DNA of 64,000 nucleotides from an uncultured Coriobacteriaceae bacterium (GCA_947426865.1 CANEFS010000001.1:174139-238138); one strand, 5' to 3'; counted from the first letter of the stretch, positions 1-9,068 are shown. Numbers and translations are program-made. The notes: generated from the sequence alone by a model not told the origin.

Positions 1-1
1 A

Positions 2-832
2 AACACCCCGCGCCAAGTCATCGTTTACGAGGCGCTAAAAAAGCCGGTTCCCACTTTCGCGCACATTTCGATGATTTTGGGCGAGGACGGCAAGAAGCTC
101 TCGAAGCGCCACGGTGCAACCTCTGTTGAGGAATACCAGCAAGAAAGTTACGAATCGGAGGCCTTCGTCAATTACCTGGCTCTTCTCGGCTGGAGCTTTG
201 ACGACAAGACGACGATTATCCCGCGCGACGTTCTTGCCCGCGAGTTTTCCCTAAATCGTGTTTCGAAAAATCCCGCGACCTTCGACTCGAAGAAGCTAAA
301 TTGGATCAACGAGCAATACCTTTTGGCCATGACCGACGAAGAATTTGCCGAGAAAATCTTAGGTCCTCAGCTCGTTTTGGCGGGCAAAGAAGAGGAGGGT
401 TGCATCTCTTTGCGCCCTGAGTGGTTCGCGCTTTTGGCTTCTGTGATCAAGCCGCGCACAAAGATTGCAGGAGATGTCGTGAGCCTCACGGAGTTTCTCT
501 ACAAGGGCGATGCACCCGAAATTGAGGAGAAGGCGTTCAACAAAATGCTTGCTAAAGAGAGTGCAAAGCCCTCTCTTGTTGCCGCACTTTCGGCGCTGCA
601 GACGCTAGAGGACAAGGCGAGCGGTTTTTACGCTGATGCCATAAACGATGCTTTGGCGCCTCTGCCAGAGGAGCTCGATATTTCTCGCGGTGCCTTTTAC
701 GGGGCGATTCGCGTGGCGCTCACGGGCACACTTGTGAGCCCTCCCATGGGGGAGATGATTGAGCTTCTGGGGTGCAAGAGTACGTGCGCGCGCATTGAAG
801 CCGCGCTTGAGAAGATTGAAACGACCGCATAG
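2..832 (+). CDS. gltX: Glutamyl-tRNA synthetase, 3' part (5' end outside window)
   Basis: The reading frame is open from base 2, so the gene is cut by the window edge and about 276 C-terminal residues are present. The class I signature KLSKRHG lies near residues 32-38 of the visible part and corresponds to the KMSKS loop that helps activate glutamate with ATP. The rest matches the helical anticodon-binding C-terminal half (motif LALLGWSFDD followed by NPATFDSKKLNWIN). The protein charges tRNA-Glu in the cytoplasm. Whether it also mischarges tRNA-Gln cannot be judged here. The stop is followed by an 84-base A/C-only tract and then sdaA. Assignment is firm; only the start is missing. Confidence 0.93.
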   Translation, partial: NTPRQVIVYEALKKPVPTFAHISMILGEDGKKLSKRHGATSVEEYQQESYESEAFVNYLALLGWSFDDKTTIIPRDVLAREFSLNRVSKNPATFDSKKLNWINEQYLLAMTDEEFAEKILGPQLVLAGKEEEGCISLRPEWFALLASVIKPRTKIAGDVVSLTEFLYKGDAPEIEEKAFNKMLAKESAKPSLVAALSALQTLEDKASGFYADAINDALAPLPEELDISRGAFYGAIRVALTGTLVSPPMGEMIELLGCKSTCARIEAALEKIETTA

Positions 833-839
833 ATAAACG

Positions 840-923
840 AAACCCAAACACAAACCAAAACACAAACCAAAACACAAACCAAAACCCAAAAACCAAACCC
901 AAACCAAAACCCAAAACCAAAAC
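840..923 (+). repeat. 84-bp tract of only A and C with 12-bp tandem units
   Basis: Every base from 840 to 923 is A or C. Three exact copies of the 12-mer CACAAACCAAAA lie at 849-884, flanked by degenerate copies. The transcript of gltX would be unstructured and C-containing without G here, which is the known preference of Rho for its loading site. No intrinsic terminator is seen between gltX and sdaA. A role as a Rho utilisation site is an inference; the composition itself is observed. Confidence 0.85.
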
Positions 924-964
924 TCTCAGCAAGCAGCAGCTTTTCTGAGAAGGAGAGGAGAAAA

Positions 965-2539
965 ATGCTTCCATCCACTTTTGAAGTTCTCGGCCCGGTG
1001 ATGGTGGGTCCCAGTTCGTCTCACACGGCAGGGGCACTGCGCATCGCAGAGATTGCCGCGGCTATCGCCCCTCGCCCCATTAAAGAGGTGACGTTTTTCC
1101 TCTTCAATTCTTTCTCGGAAACCTATAAGGGACACGGAACGGATAAGGCCCTTGTAGCTGGTATTTTGGGACTCCACACCTACGACGAGCGCGTGGCAGA
1201 ATCCTTCAAGCTCGCAAAGCAGCAGGGCCTAAAGTACAGCTTTGTGGCCGCCGGCCAAGACCCAGGTCTTCATCCCAATACGGTTGATATCGTCTTGGAC
1301 CTGGAGGGGGGCATGACCATCACGATGCGCGGCGAATCGCGTGGCGGCGGAAAAGTGCGTCTCGTGGGAATCGACGGCGTTGACGTGAAAGTGCGCGGCG
1401 AATATCCCACCCTCATCATGCTTCACGAGGACCTAAAGGGTTCCTTGACTGAAATCACGGGGCTTCTCGCAAAGGCGGGAATTAATATCGCCAGCTTGAA
1501 CCTCTACCGCGCGCCCGTGATTAACAAGTGCTACACGATTATTGAGTCGGACGAAAAGATTTCGCAGGCCATAGCCGACGCCGTCCGAGCGCTGCCCTAC
1601 GTTGCCTGGGCAGAGCGCCTCACCATCCCCGGAGAGACGCATCCCTCGCCCAACACCACCGTGACGATTGACTTTACCACGTGCAAGGGTCTTCTTAACC
1701 TCTGCCATGAGCGCAATTGCGACATTGCAACCCTCATGAAGCAGCGCGAATTCGAGCTGGCTGACAACAAAGAGGACGTTGACAAAAAAATGGAACAGGT
1801 GCGCACGGTCATGAGCGCCTCCATCGAGGAAACAATCCATCATCCGCGCCGCTCGCTTGGCGGTTTTCTGGACGGGCAGGCTCGCGCCGTTTTCGAGAAA
1901 ACCCTCGGCAAAGACGGTGAGGCAAAAGATGAGCTTATGGGCGAGCGCCAGACGCGCGCGGTTGCCTACGCGATGGCGGTCCTTGAGCTTTCTGCCTGCA
2001 TGGGCGTGATAGTGGCCGCCCCCACGGCAGGCTCCTCCGGTGTGGTGCCCGGGTGCTTCTGGGCCTTTACTAAAGAGCCCGCTCTTCTCGAGAAGGGCCT
2101 CTACACGGCAGCCGCCATTGGCGCAATCATCATGAATAACGCCTCTGTGGCAGGAGCTGAGGGAGGCTGCCAGGCCGAAGTGGGAAGCGCGAGCGCGATG
2201 GCGGCAGCGGGGCTTTGCGCCATGATGGGGGCAAGTCCGGATGTGTGTCTTGACGCAGCCTCTATTGCTATCGGAAACCTTTTGGGCCTCGTCTGTGATC
2301 CTGTGCGAGGGCTCGTTGAATATCCCTGTCAAAACAGAAACGCGATTGGTGTAGCTAACGCTTACAGCGCCGCCCAATTGGCGCTTTCTGGCGTTCCTTG
2401 CCTGATTCCTCTGGACGAGGTCATTGAGGCGCAGAACTCGGTAGGGCACATGTTGCCAGAGAGTTTGCGGGAGACGGCCAAGGGGGGCCTTGCGGTTTGC
2501 CCGAGCGTGTGCGAAGGGTGCGCGCAACCTTGTTCTTAA
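965..2539 (+). CDS. sdaA: L-serine dehydratase, iron-sulfur dependent, beta and alpha domains fused
   Basis: The 524-residue protein converts L-serine to pyruvate and ammonia using a 4Fe-4S cluster. The N-terminal beta domain (about 1-150, starting LPSTFEVLGPVMVGPSSSHTAG) is followed by an ACT-like segment (about 150-225, YPTLIMLHEDLKGSLTEITG) and the catalytic alpha domain (about 235-510) with GGCQAE, GLVCDPVRGLVE and YPCQNRN carrying cluster cysteines. In many Firmicutes these domains are two proteins; here they are fused. The C-terminus adds a cysteine-dense tail with four Cys in its last sixteen residues. The ATG at 965 follows the SD-like run GGAGAGGAG. The gene stands alone between two A/C-rich spacers. 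Confidence 0.93.
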   Translation: MLPSTFEVLGPVMVGPSSSHTAGALRIAEIAAAIAPRPIKEVTFFLFNSFSETYKGHGTDKALVAGILGLHTYDERVAESFKLAKQQGLKYSFVAAGQDPGLHPNTVDIVLDLEGGMTITMRGESRGGGKVRLVGIDGVDVKVRGEYPTLIMLHEDLKGSLTEITGLLAKAGINIASLNLYRAPVINKCYTIIESDEKISQAIADAVRALPYVAWAERLTIPGETHPSPNTTVTIDFTTCKGLLNLCHERNCDIATLMKQREFELADNKEDVDKKMEQVRTVMSASIEETIHHPRRSLGGFLDGQARAVFEKTLGKDGEAKDELMGERQTRAVAYAMAVLELSACMGVIVAAPTAGSSGVVPGCFWAFTKEPALLEKGLYTAAAIGAIIMNNASVAGAEGGCQAEVGSASAMAAAGLCAMMGASPDVCLDAASIAIGNLLGLVCDPVRGLVEYPCQNRNAIGVANAYSAAQLALSGVPCLIPLDEVIEAQNSVGHMLPESLRETAKGGLAVCPSVCEGCAQPCS

Positions 2540-2813
2540 GCCGACGCCGAGACTGCGCTCAGGGGAGAACTTAAACTTCTGCGCGTAGCCCGCTCGCGAC
2601 CAGTTGAAATTCATTTTTAAGTGGCTAAAATAATCAGCTAAAACGCGTAGTTGCGCTCTTGGGCACGAGCGCACTTACATCGCGTAAAAACAGCGGAAAA
2701 ACAACACAAAAACCGCGCAAAAATCGCAGCAAAAAAACCAAGCACAAAAACTGCAGCAAACCTAACCACTTAAAGAAGAAACTCAAGAAATAGGAAAAGT
2801 CAAAGGAGTATCG
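2540..2813 (+). other. A/C-rich spacer before metK, no riboswitch recognised
   Basis: This 274-base gap holds no gene. From about 2685 to 2775 it is dominated by A and C with very few T, again on the transcribed strand. I looked for the SAM-I leader core because metK follows, and did not see it. No intrinsic terminator is evident behind sdaA. A Rho-dependent stop for sdaA is possible. The SD AAAGGAG just before 2814 belongs to metK. Confidence 0.5.
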
Positions 2814-4067
2814 ATGGCTGAAAAAGTTCACTATTTCACTTCCGAGTCGGTCACGGAAGGCCACCCCGACAAGGTTTGTGACCAAATCTCCGACGCGGTT
2901 CTCGACGCCATTTTGACGAAAGAAAAGACTCTGCAGGACAAAGGCTACGTTTCCGATAAGGGCGTGGCGGCAAACGTCGACAACGTTCGCTCCGCCTGCG
3001 AAACGTTTGCCACAACCGGCATGGTTACCGTTATGGGCGAGATTCGCACGCAAGCCTATATCGACGTGCAAGAGATTGCCCGCGACGTCATCAAGCGTAT
3101 CGGCTACGACAATGCTGCCTACTGCTTCGACGGGGAGACCTGTGGCGTCATGAGCTCCATCCACGAGCAATCGCCCGACATCGCCATGGGTGTTGATGAG
3201 TCCTACGACGTGCAAAAAGGCCTTACCGACGAGGATATCGATAAGGTCGGCGCAGGTGATCAAGGCATGATGTTTGGCTACGCCTCCGACGAGACACCCA
3301 CGTTCATGCCAATGCCCATTTACCTGGCTCAAAAGCTCGCAGAGCGCCTGGCCTACGTGAGAAAAGCAAATATCGTTAACTACCTGCGCCCCGACGGCAA
3401 AACGCAGGTTACCGTGAAATACGTCGATGACGTCCCCACAGAAGTGACCGCCATCGTCGTCTCCACCCAGCACGACCCCGACGTGGAATCGATGGATGTC
3501 ATCAAAAAAGACATGATTGAGCACGTCATCAAGCCAGTCATGGAAGAGGCTGGTCTCAAATGGGACGAGGCTGAGATTTTCGTGAATCCTACCGGCCGCT
3601 TCGTCCTTGGTGGTCCTGCTGCCGATACCGGTCTTACGGGCCGCAAAATTATCGTCGACACCTACGGCGGCATGGGTCGCCACGGTGGTGGGTCTTTCAG
3701 CGGAAAAGATCCTACAAAGGTCGACCGCTCTGCTGCCTACGCCGCTCGCTGGGTTGCGAAAAACGTGGTCGCCGCCGGTCTCGCGAAGCGCTGCGAGGTT
3801 GAGCTTGCCTACGCCATCGGTGTTCCTCGCCCTGTGAGTGTCCTCGTCGAGACGCACGGAACAGGAATCGTCGAAGACAAAAAGATTGAGGATGCCGTGA
3901 AAAAGGTGTTCGACCTTCGCCCCGGCGCCATCATCCGCGACCTCGATCTTCGCCGCCCCATCTATGAAAAGACGGCAGCCTACGGTCACTTTGGCCGAGA
4001 AGACAAAGACTTTACCTGGGAAAACCTCGACAAAGTCGACGAGCTCAAAGCGGCTATCGAAGCTTAA
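2814..4067 (+). CDS. metK: S-adenosylmethionine synthetase
   Basis: This 417-residue enzyme makes S-adenosylmethionine from methionine and ATP. Family signatures are present in order: [16 protein letters not shown] near residue 15, [12 protein letters not shown] near 145 and [19 protein letters not shown] near 290, which contains the lysine-rich phosphate-binding loop. Length and order are typical of bacterial MetK. The ATG at 2814 has a good SD (AAAGGAG, about 6 bases upstream). A hairpin terminator follows at 4081-4122, so metK appears to be a single-gene unit. Confidence 0.97.
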   Translation: MAEKVHYFTSESVTEGHPDKVCDQISDAVLDAILTKEKTLQDKGYVSDKGVAANVDNVRSACETFATTGMVTVMGEIRTQAYIDVQEIARDVIKRIGYDNAAYCFDGETCGVMSSIHEQSPDIAMGVDESYDVQKGLTDEDIDKVGAGDQGMMFGYASDETPTFMPMPIYLAQKLAERLAYVRKANIVNYLRPDGKTQVTVKYVDDVPTEVTAIVVSTQHDPDVESMDVIKKDMIEHVIKPVMEEAGLKWDEAEIFVNPTGRFVLGGPAADTGLTGRKIIVDTYGGMGRHGGGSFSGKDPTKVDRSAAYAARWVAKNVVAAGLAKRCEVELAYAIGVPRPVSVLVETHGTGIVEDKKIEDAVKKVFDLRPGAIIRDLDLRRPIYEKTAAYGHFGREDKDFTWENLDKVDELKAAIEA

Positions 4068-4080
4068 AGTTAAAACTCAC

Positions 4081-4122
4081 ATGCGGCCGAGGTCCCTCGT
4101 GGCGCCCCGGTCGCATCTTTTT
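4081..4122 (+). terminator. Intrinsic terminator of metK
   Basis: The arms ATGCGGCCG (4081-4089) and CGGTCGCAT (4108-4116) pair over nine positions with one G-U. They are followed directly by CTTTTT. The site lies 14 bases after the metK stop and ahead of priA. Confidence 0.75.
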
Positions 4123-4178
4123 CTGAAAGAAACACTCACCAACATCGAACTGCTCGAGCGTAAGGGGAGGGGGCAAAA

Positions 4179-6560
4179 ATGGAGTTAGCTTCAGTCGTTT
4201 TAGACATCTCCACGCGCTCCTTGGAGACCCCTTTCACCTATCTCATTCCCGAGAAACTTATCGGTCAAGTAGACGTTGGCTCGTTAGTTGTTATTCCTTT
4301 TTCGAACCGTCTGTCGCTGGGCTACGTTGTTGCTCTTCAAAACGACGCCGCCTCCAGCGACGCAGCGGCCCAAGGCGCCGCTTCGTCCCAAAACAATACT
4401 TCTAGCCCAGCCACCCCCAGCGACGACGTTTCGCTTTCAAAGCTAAAAGAGATCAAAGAGGTGGTAGGAAGCCCCGTTTTTGACGAGGCGCACGCAAAGC
4501 TGGGTTTCTGGATGGCAAAAACCTACGCTGCCCCTCTAAACAGTGTCTTTCGCCTTTTTTTGCCGCCCGGGCAAACGCAAAAGATAGCAGAGGCAAAAAA
4601 GGGTGGCTTCGAAGAGGTTGTCAAAGAGGCAACCGCCAAGCACGTTGAGTGGGTCGCGCTCACTGATTCTGCCAAGGGTTTCTCGGAAGAGGGGAAAGCC
4701 AAACAGAAAGTGGTCAAGAAAAATGCCTACCGTCAGCAAGAAATATTGGAGGCGCTCGCCTCAGGGCCGCAAAAAGTTTCAGAACTTGCCGCTTTGATTC
4801 CGGGCGCGCGCTCAGCCATCACCGCGTTGGAGAAAAAGGGGCTTCTCGAAAAAATCAAAGGGGAAGCCTTGGGCGCAACAGAGACTGAAACGCGCTTATC
4901 TTCAGCTACAGCCGAGCGACCCGCAGCCCTTACAAAAGGCCAAGTAACAGCCCTTGCAACCATTGAAAAGGCCACAGCGCAAAACGCCGGTGAGGTGGTC
5001 CTTATCAAAGGTATTACCGGCTCGGGAAAAAGCGAGGTTTACCTGGAGGCTATCGAAAAGATTCGCGCGGCCGGAAAGTCGGCGATAGTGCTCGTGCCTG
5101 AAATCTCGCTTACCGCGCAAACCGTCGGGCGCTTCAGAAGCCGCTTCGGAGACGACATTGCCGTTTTCCACTCGCGCCTGACCCCGACCGAGAAACTCGT
5201 GCAATGGACGCGCATCAAACAGGGTAAAGCACACGTCGTGATAGGCGCGCGCTCGGCTCTTTTTGCGCCCGTGCAAAATCTGGGCCTCATTGTGATTGAC
5301 GAGGAACACGAAACTTCCTACAAGCAAGACCAAGCCCCGCGCTACGTTTCCAGAGACGTCGCAAAAAAGCTTGCAGAAATCACAGGCGCTACGCTCGTGT
5401 TGGGATCTGCGACGCCTTCGATGGAGGCGCTCTACAACACAGAGACGAAGCCGGACTGGACGCTTGCCGTCATGAAGGAGCGCCCCGGAAAAGCCCTGCT
5501 CCCGGCCATTGAAATAGTGAACATGCGCAAAGCTCTCAAAAAACAGGGCGCAACGCAGGCCTTTTCCAACGAGCTCAAGCAGGCCCTTATAGAAACGCAC
5601 AAAAAGGGGGAGAAGTCCGTTCTTCTTTTGAACCGGCGCGGCTTCGCATTGTTTCTCATGTGCGAGGAATGCGGCTGCGTTCCCGAGTGTCCGCACTGCT
5701 CAACCTCGCTGACCTATCATGAACGCACGCATGAGCTCGCCTGTCACACCTGCGGCAGAACGTGGTCTTTGGGATACGGCGAAAATGCGCTGAAGTGTCC
5801 GGCCTGCGGCTCTGCCTACCTCAGTGCGCTTGGGGTGGGCACGCAAAGAGTCGAAGATGAGATCTCGCTTTTCCTGCCCGACGCTCCCGTTTTTAGAATG
5901 GACGCTGACACCACGAAAAAGCGCGGCGCCCACGAAGAAATTCTCGAGGCCTTCGACGTCACCGACGGCGCGATCCTTCTGGGCACCCAGATGATTGCGA
6001 AGGGCCTCGACTTTTCCGACGTCACGCTGGTAGGCGTCATCAATGCGGACACGACACTGAAGCTTCCCGACTTTCGCGCTCCCGAGAAAACCTTCAATCT
6101 CTTGGAACAAGTATCCGGGCGCGCAGGCAGAGGAGACAAGCCCGGGCGCGTCTTCATCCAGACGTATTGGGCGGCACATCCGGCTATCAAGGAAGTTGCG
6201 AAGAAAGACCGAACGAAGTTTGAAGAGGCCGAAGTCGCCGCGCGCAAAGAATCGTTCTACCCGCCTTTTTCGCGCCTGGGAAACGTGACCGTGGTGAGCT
6301 CGAACCGCCGCCGCGCAGAGGAGGTCGTGCACCAGTTTGCCGCCGCCCTCACGCAAGAAGTGGTAGAAAAGCCCAGCTGGCACGTGCTTGGACCCTCGCC
6401 CTGCATTAAGGCGAAGGTGAAGGACCGCTACCGCTTCCACGTTTTGCTGAAAGCCCCGCCCGAGGCTGAAATTGGCGCGCTCTTCTCGAAAATTTTGAAA
6501 CGCGTCGATACGAGGGGCGTCTCGGTTCAATTAGACGTGGACGCCTATAATATGTTTTAA
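4179..6560 (+). CDS. priA: Primosomal protein N' (replication restart helicase PriA)
   Basis: PriA recognises stalled forks and D-loops and reloads the replicative helicase. The 793-residue protein has the N-terminal DNA-binding domain, a Walker A motif (GITGSGKSEVY near 278-288), the DEEH Walker B box (VIDEEHETSYKQD near 370), the LGSATPS motif and a zinc-binding segment with four CxxC pairs (CEEC, CPHC, CHTC, CPAC, about 490-545). A Ser/Ala/Asn-rich insert of about 30 residues near 55-85 interrupts the N-terminal domain; it is low complexity and probably a loop. The ATG at 4179 follows a strong GGGGAGGGGG run. It precedes def and fmt, a common neighbourhood for priA. Confidence 0.96.
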   Translation: MELASVVLDISTRSLETPFTYLIPEKLIGQVDVGSLVVIPFSNRLSLGYVVALQNDAASSDAAAQGAASSQNNTSSPATPSDDVSLSKLKEIKEVVGSPVFDEAHAKLGFWMAKTYAAPLNSVFRLFLPPGQTQKIAEAKKGGFEEVVKEATAKHVEWVALTDSAKGFSEEGKAKQKVVKKNAYRQQEILEALASGPQKVSELAALIPGARSAITALEKKGLLEKIKGEALGATETETRLSSATAERPAALTKGQVTALATIEKATAQNAGEVVLIKGITGSGKSEVYLEAIEKIRAAGKSAIVLVPEISLTAQTVGRFRSRFGDDIAVFHSRLTPTEKLVQWTRIKQGKAHVVIGARSALFAPVQNLGLIVIDEEHETSYKQDQAPRYVSRDVAKKLAEITGATLVLGSATPSMEALYNTETKPDWTLAVMKERPGKALLPAIEIVNMRKALKKQGATQAFSNELKQALIETHKKGEKSVLLLNRRGFALFLMCEECGCVPECPHCSTSLTYHERTHELACHTCGRTWSLGYGENALKCPACGSAYLSALGVGTQRVEDEISLFLPDAPVFRMDADTTKKRGAHEEILEAFDVTDGAILLGTQMIAKGLDFSDVTLVGVINADTTLKLPDFRAPEKTFNLLEQVSGRAGRGDKPGRVFIQTYWAAHPAIKEVAKKDRTKFEEAEVAARKESFYPPFSRLGNVTVVSSNRRRAEEVVHQFAAALTQEVVEKPSWHVLGPSPCIKAKVKDRYRFHVLLKAPPEAEIGALFSKILKRVDTRGVSVQLDVDAYNMF

Positions 6561-6641
6561 ATAAGCTGAGGCGACATGGTGTCGATAGGGCAAACGTGCC
6601 TCGATAGCAAATGCCGAGAAAAGATTTTGGAGGATGCGGCA

Positions 6642-7259
6642 GTGAGCGATAGTAAATCCGATTTTCACCTGCGCTTTATGGGCGAAGACGTTCTCACGCA
6701 AAAGGCTGAGGAGGTCGGTGAGGTCACGCCTGAGATTGAGAAACTTGCAGACGACATGCTTTCTCTCATGTACGAGGAGGAAGGGTGTGGCCTAGCAGCC
6801 CCTCAGATTGGTGCTCCTTTGCGCCTGGTTGTGATTGACTGCGACTACGATCCGTCTTCTCAAACGAAGAAAAATCCGTACGTTTTGATTAACCCTGAAA
6901 TTGTGGAGTTGTCTGATGAGACGGCGAAGGATTCGGAAGGATGCCTTTCGTTTCCGGGGCTCTCGGTGGAGATTGAGCGTCCTGTGGGCGTCGTTGTCGA
7001 GGCGGAAGATTTGGAAGGAAATGTTCTTCGCTACGAGGTAGAAGGCTCTCTTCTAGCTCGCTGTCTCCAGCATGAAATCGACCATCTTAATGGGGTGACG
7101 ATGCTGGATCATTTGGGCCCGATTGCTCGGATGAAAGCCATCTCGACTGTAAGAGAGAAGATGCAAGGAGACGCGGCTGCGGGCGCGGCTAACGGTGCGG
7201 AAGGCGAAACCGCAACTCACTCAGCAGAGCGCACGGAAAAGTCCACGGAAGAGAAATAA
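6642..7259 (+). CDS. def: Peptide deformylase
   Basis: Peptide deformylase removes the formyl group from nascent proteins. All three metal-site motifs are present: GCGLAAPQIG, EGCLSFPG and QHEIDHLNG. I start it at the GTG at 6642 because GGAGG sits about eight bases upstream, giving 205 residues. An in-frame ATG at 6576 would add 22 residues with no homologous look. The last 25 residues are an Ala/Glu/Thr-rich tail. The stop codon TAA shares its final A with the ATG of fmt, so translation is probably coupled. Confidence 0.93.
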   Translation: MSDSKSDFHLRFMGEDVLTQKAEEVGEVTPEIEKLADDMLSLMYEEEGCGLAAPQIGAPLRLVVIDCDYDPSSQTKKNPYVLINPEIVELSDETAKDSEGCLSFPGLSVEIERPVGVVVEAEDLEGNVLRYEVEGSLLARCLQHEIDHLNGVTMLDHLGPIARMKAISTVREKMQGDAAAGAANGAEGETATHSAERTEKSTEEK

Positions 7260-8230
7260 TGGCAAACTCTCAGCCCATAAAAACTATCTTTCTTGGGACG
7301 CCTTCGTTTGCGGTCCCCTCGCTTGAGGCGCTCCTTTCCCAAAAAGAAAATCCTGCGGTAGAGGTTGCGGCCGTCGTGACGCGCCCCGATGCCAAGCGGG
7401 GAAGGGGAAACGCCCTCACGCCCTCTCCTGTAAAAGAGGCGGCGCTTAAAGCAGGCGTTCCGGTCTTTGAAGAAAACAGAATGACCCCAGATCTGGAGGC
7501 AATCCTGGCGGCCCTCAAGCCTGACCTTGCCGTCGTGGCGGCCTTTGGGGCCCTTTTGCCAACCGCTTTTCTCGAAATCCCAAAGAAGGGGACGATTAAC
7601 GTTCATGCAAGTCTTCTTCCGCGTTGGCGAGGCGCCGCCCCCATCGAACGCGCCATTCTGGCAGGCGACGAGACCACGGGTATCTCGATTATGCGCGTAG
7701 AGGAGGGCCTCGATTCTGGCCCTTACGCGCTGCAAGGTGAAGTTTCTATTGTCGAGAAAACCGCAGGTGAGTTGACGGATGAGTTGGCAGATTTGGGAGC
7801 TCGCCTTCTGGTTGAAACAGTAGCAGCCATCGCAGACGATACGGTTCGCTGGATCGAGCAGGACGAGACGAAAGTTACGCTTGCCCCCAAGATTGAAAAG
7901 GAGGAAATGCATCTTTCTCCCTCCAAAACGAGAGATGAGAATCTGCGGATTGTGCAAGCATCCAGCAGTAAAGCTCCAGCCAGGCTGAAGCTATCGAATG
8001 GGAAAAACGTTCGCATCGTTTCTGCAAGAGAGCCTTTAACGGGCCAAAATTTCCCTCAAGCTCACCTTGAACCTTTTGAAGTTCTCGCAGATAAAACAGG
8101 CCTTTTCTTTGGAGCAAACGAAGGTGCTTTTGAAGCGCTTGAAGTTATCCCGGAAGGCAAGAAAAAAATCTCAGGGGTCGACTTTGCCCGAGGCCTCCAA
8201 AACGTAAAGGATTTAAGATGGGGCTCTTAA
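7259..8230 (+). CDS. fmt: Methionyl-tRNA formyltransferase
   Basis: Fmt transfers a formyl group from 10-formyl-tetrahydrofolate to initiator Met-tRNA. The 323-residue protein shows the start FLGTPSFAVPSLEALL and the catalytic segment NVHASLLPRWRGAAPIERAI with the conserved Asn, His and the SLLP loop. The C-terminal OB-like domain begins near residue 205. It overlaps def by one base and its own 3' end overlaps the next gene by 13 bases, so def, fmt and the thiamine-pyrophosphokinase-like gene form one tightly coupled unit. Confidence 0.96.
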   Translation: MANSQPIKTIFLGTPSFAVPSLEALLSQKENPAVEVAAVVTRPDAKRGRGNALTPSPVKEAALKAGVPVFEENRMTPDLEAILAALKPDLAVVAAFGALLPTAFLEIPKKGTINVHASLLPRWRGAAPIERAILAGDETTGISIMRVEEGLDSGPYALQGEVSIVEKTAGELTDELADLGARLLVETVAAIADDTVRWIEQDETKVTLAPKIEKEEMHLSPSKTRDENLRIVQASSSKAPARLKLSNGKNVRIVSAREPLTGQNFPQAHLEPFEVLADKTGLFFGANEGAFEALEVIPEGKKKISGVDFARGLQNVKDLRWGS

Positions 8231-8997
8231 ACTTTAATCTGCAAAATTTTGCCAAGCCAAGCGAGCCTGCGCCCAAACCGCGCCTGCTGATGGTGGGGGC
8301 TTCAAAAGACGAGCTCGTCTCACCTAAAAGACTGAAGCTCGACCTTTCTCTCTACGATGCTTGCATTGCTGTTGATGGGGGAGCGGAGTGGCTTCGCCAC
8401 CACCAAATCGTGCCCAAGTATTTCGTGGGTGATGCAGATACCGTCTTGCCCTCCACGTTGAAATGGCTTGAAAAACACGAGGTCAAGACCTTTCTTTTGG
8501 ACACGCAAAAAGACGAAACCGACTTTCACCACGCCATCCAGATTACGCTTGAGGAATTTCCGGAAGGCGCAAATATCGATCTCGTGGGGTTTCTCGGCGG
8601 GAAAACAGAGCACTTCCTTGGGGTCCTTGGGGTCGTGAAAAAATTCCTGCTAATAAAGGCCTCTCTGACCTTCACTTTTATCGGAAAAGATCGGGTTGCG
8701 TTCGTTCTTTCTTCACCCGAGAAAAGATCCCTCAGCTTCAAAGATTTGAGTAAAGAACCCACTTTGCGCGACACTTTTGTGAGGGAAGGCGAGGACGTGC
8801 GCGGGAAAAAGGGACCTGTGAGAGTTTCGGTCGTGCCGCTCACGAAGTGCCTCATTTCTGAAGAGGGTTTTGAATGGGAACTTGAGAACAAGCTGCTGGC
8901 GCCCCTCGACGACTTGGGAATTTCAAACGAAATTGTGAGAAGCGACGCCAAGGTGACGTGTCATCAAGGGGTTGCCCTTCTCATTTGTGCGCATTAA
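8218..8997 (+). CDS. Thiamine pyrophosphokinase-like protein
   Basis: This 259-residue protein resembles thiamine pyrophosphokinase, which makes TPP from thiamine and ATP. The recognisable pieces are VDGGAEWLRHH, VGDADTV (family GDxDS), KDETDFHHAI (family TDxxKA) and FLGGKTEHFLG (family GGRxDH). The last motif is conservatively altered, Arg to Lys and Asp to Glu. The start at 8218 lies inside the end of fmt. The fold assignment is fairly secure, but the altered motifs leave substrate specificity open. A convergent terminator for rpmB begins right behind it. Confidence 0.72.
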   Translation: MGLLNFNLQNFAKPSEPAPKPRLLMVGASKDELVSPKRLKLDLSLYDACIAVDGGAEWLRHHQIVPKYFVGDADTVLPSTLKWLEKHEVKTFLLDTQKDETDFHHAIQITLEEFPEGANIDLVGFLGGKTEHFLGVLGVVKKFLLIKASLTFTFIGKDRVAFVLSSPEKRSLSFKDLSKEPTLRDTFVREGEDVRGKKGPVRVSVVPLTKCLISEEGFEWELENKLLAPLDDLGISNEIVRSDAKVTCHQGVALLICAH

Positions 8998-9002
8998 TTC
9001 AA

Positions 9003-9036
9003 ATAAATAAAAAAAGACGCCCCCTCAGAGGTGCCT
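9003..9036 (-). terminator. Terminator of rpmB (minus strand)
   Basis: Read on the minus strand, AGGCACCTC and GGGGGCGTCT form an imperfect hairpin, with one mismatch and two G-U pairs, followed by seven U residues and AUUUAUU. It lies between the convergent thiamine-pyrophosphokinase-like gene and rpmB. Confidence 0.65.
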
Positions 9037-9068
9037 TTATCAGACAAAATGATAAAAGAAAGAGTTGC

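Noticed and set aside
849..884. CRISPR-like array in the A/C tract
   Set aside because: Units are 12 bp, contiguous, without spacers, and no cas gene is present.
605..1037. Three minus-strand frames through the A/C tract that encode Phe/Gly/Leu/Val-rich proteins
   Set aside because: The composition is a direct translation of the A/C-only tract read in reverse and not a membrane protein; no SD or homology.
1433..2674. Long open frame on the minus strand opposite sdaA (413 codons)
   Set aside because: It is the mirror of sdaA codon bias, rich in Arg and His with no recognisable domain or SD, while sdaA itself has clear family motifs.
2540..2813. SAM-I riboswitch before metK
   Set aside because: None of the conserved helices or the GARGGRNGGNCC-like core can be found.
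2634..3989. Long minus-strand frame opposite metK (451 codons)
   Set aside because: It exists because of third-position GC in metK; no motif supports it.
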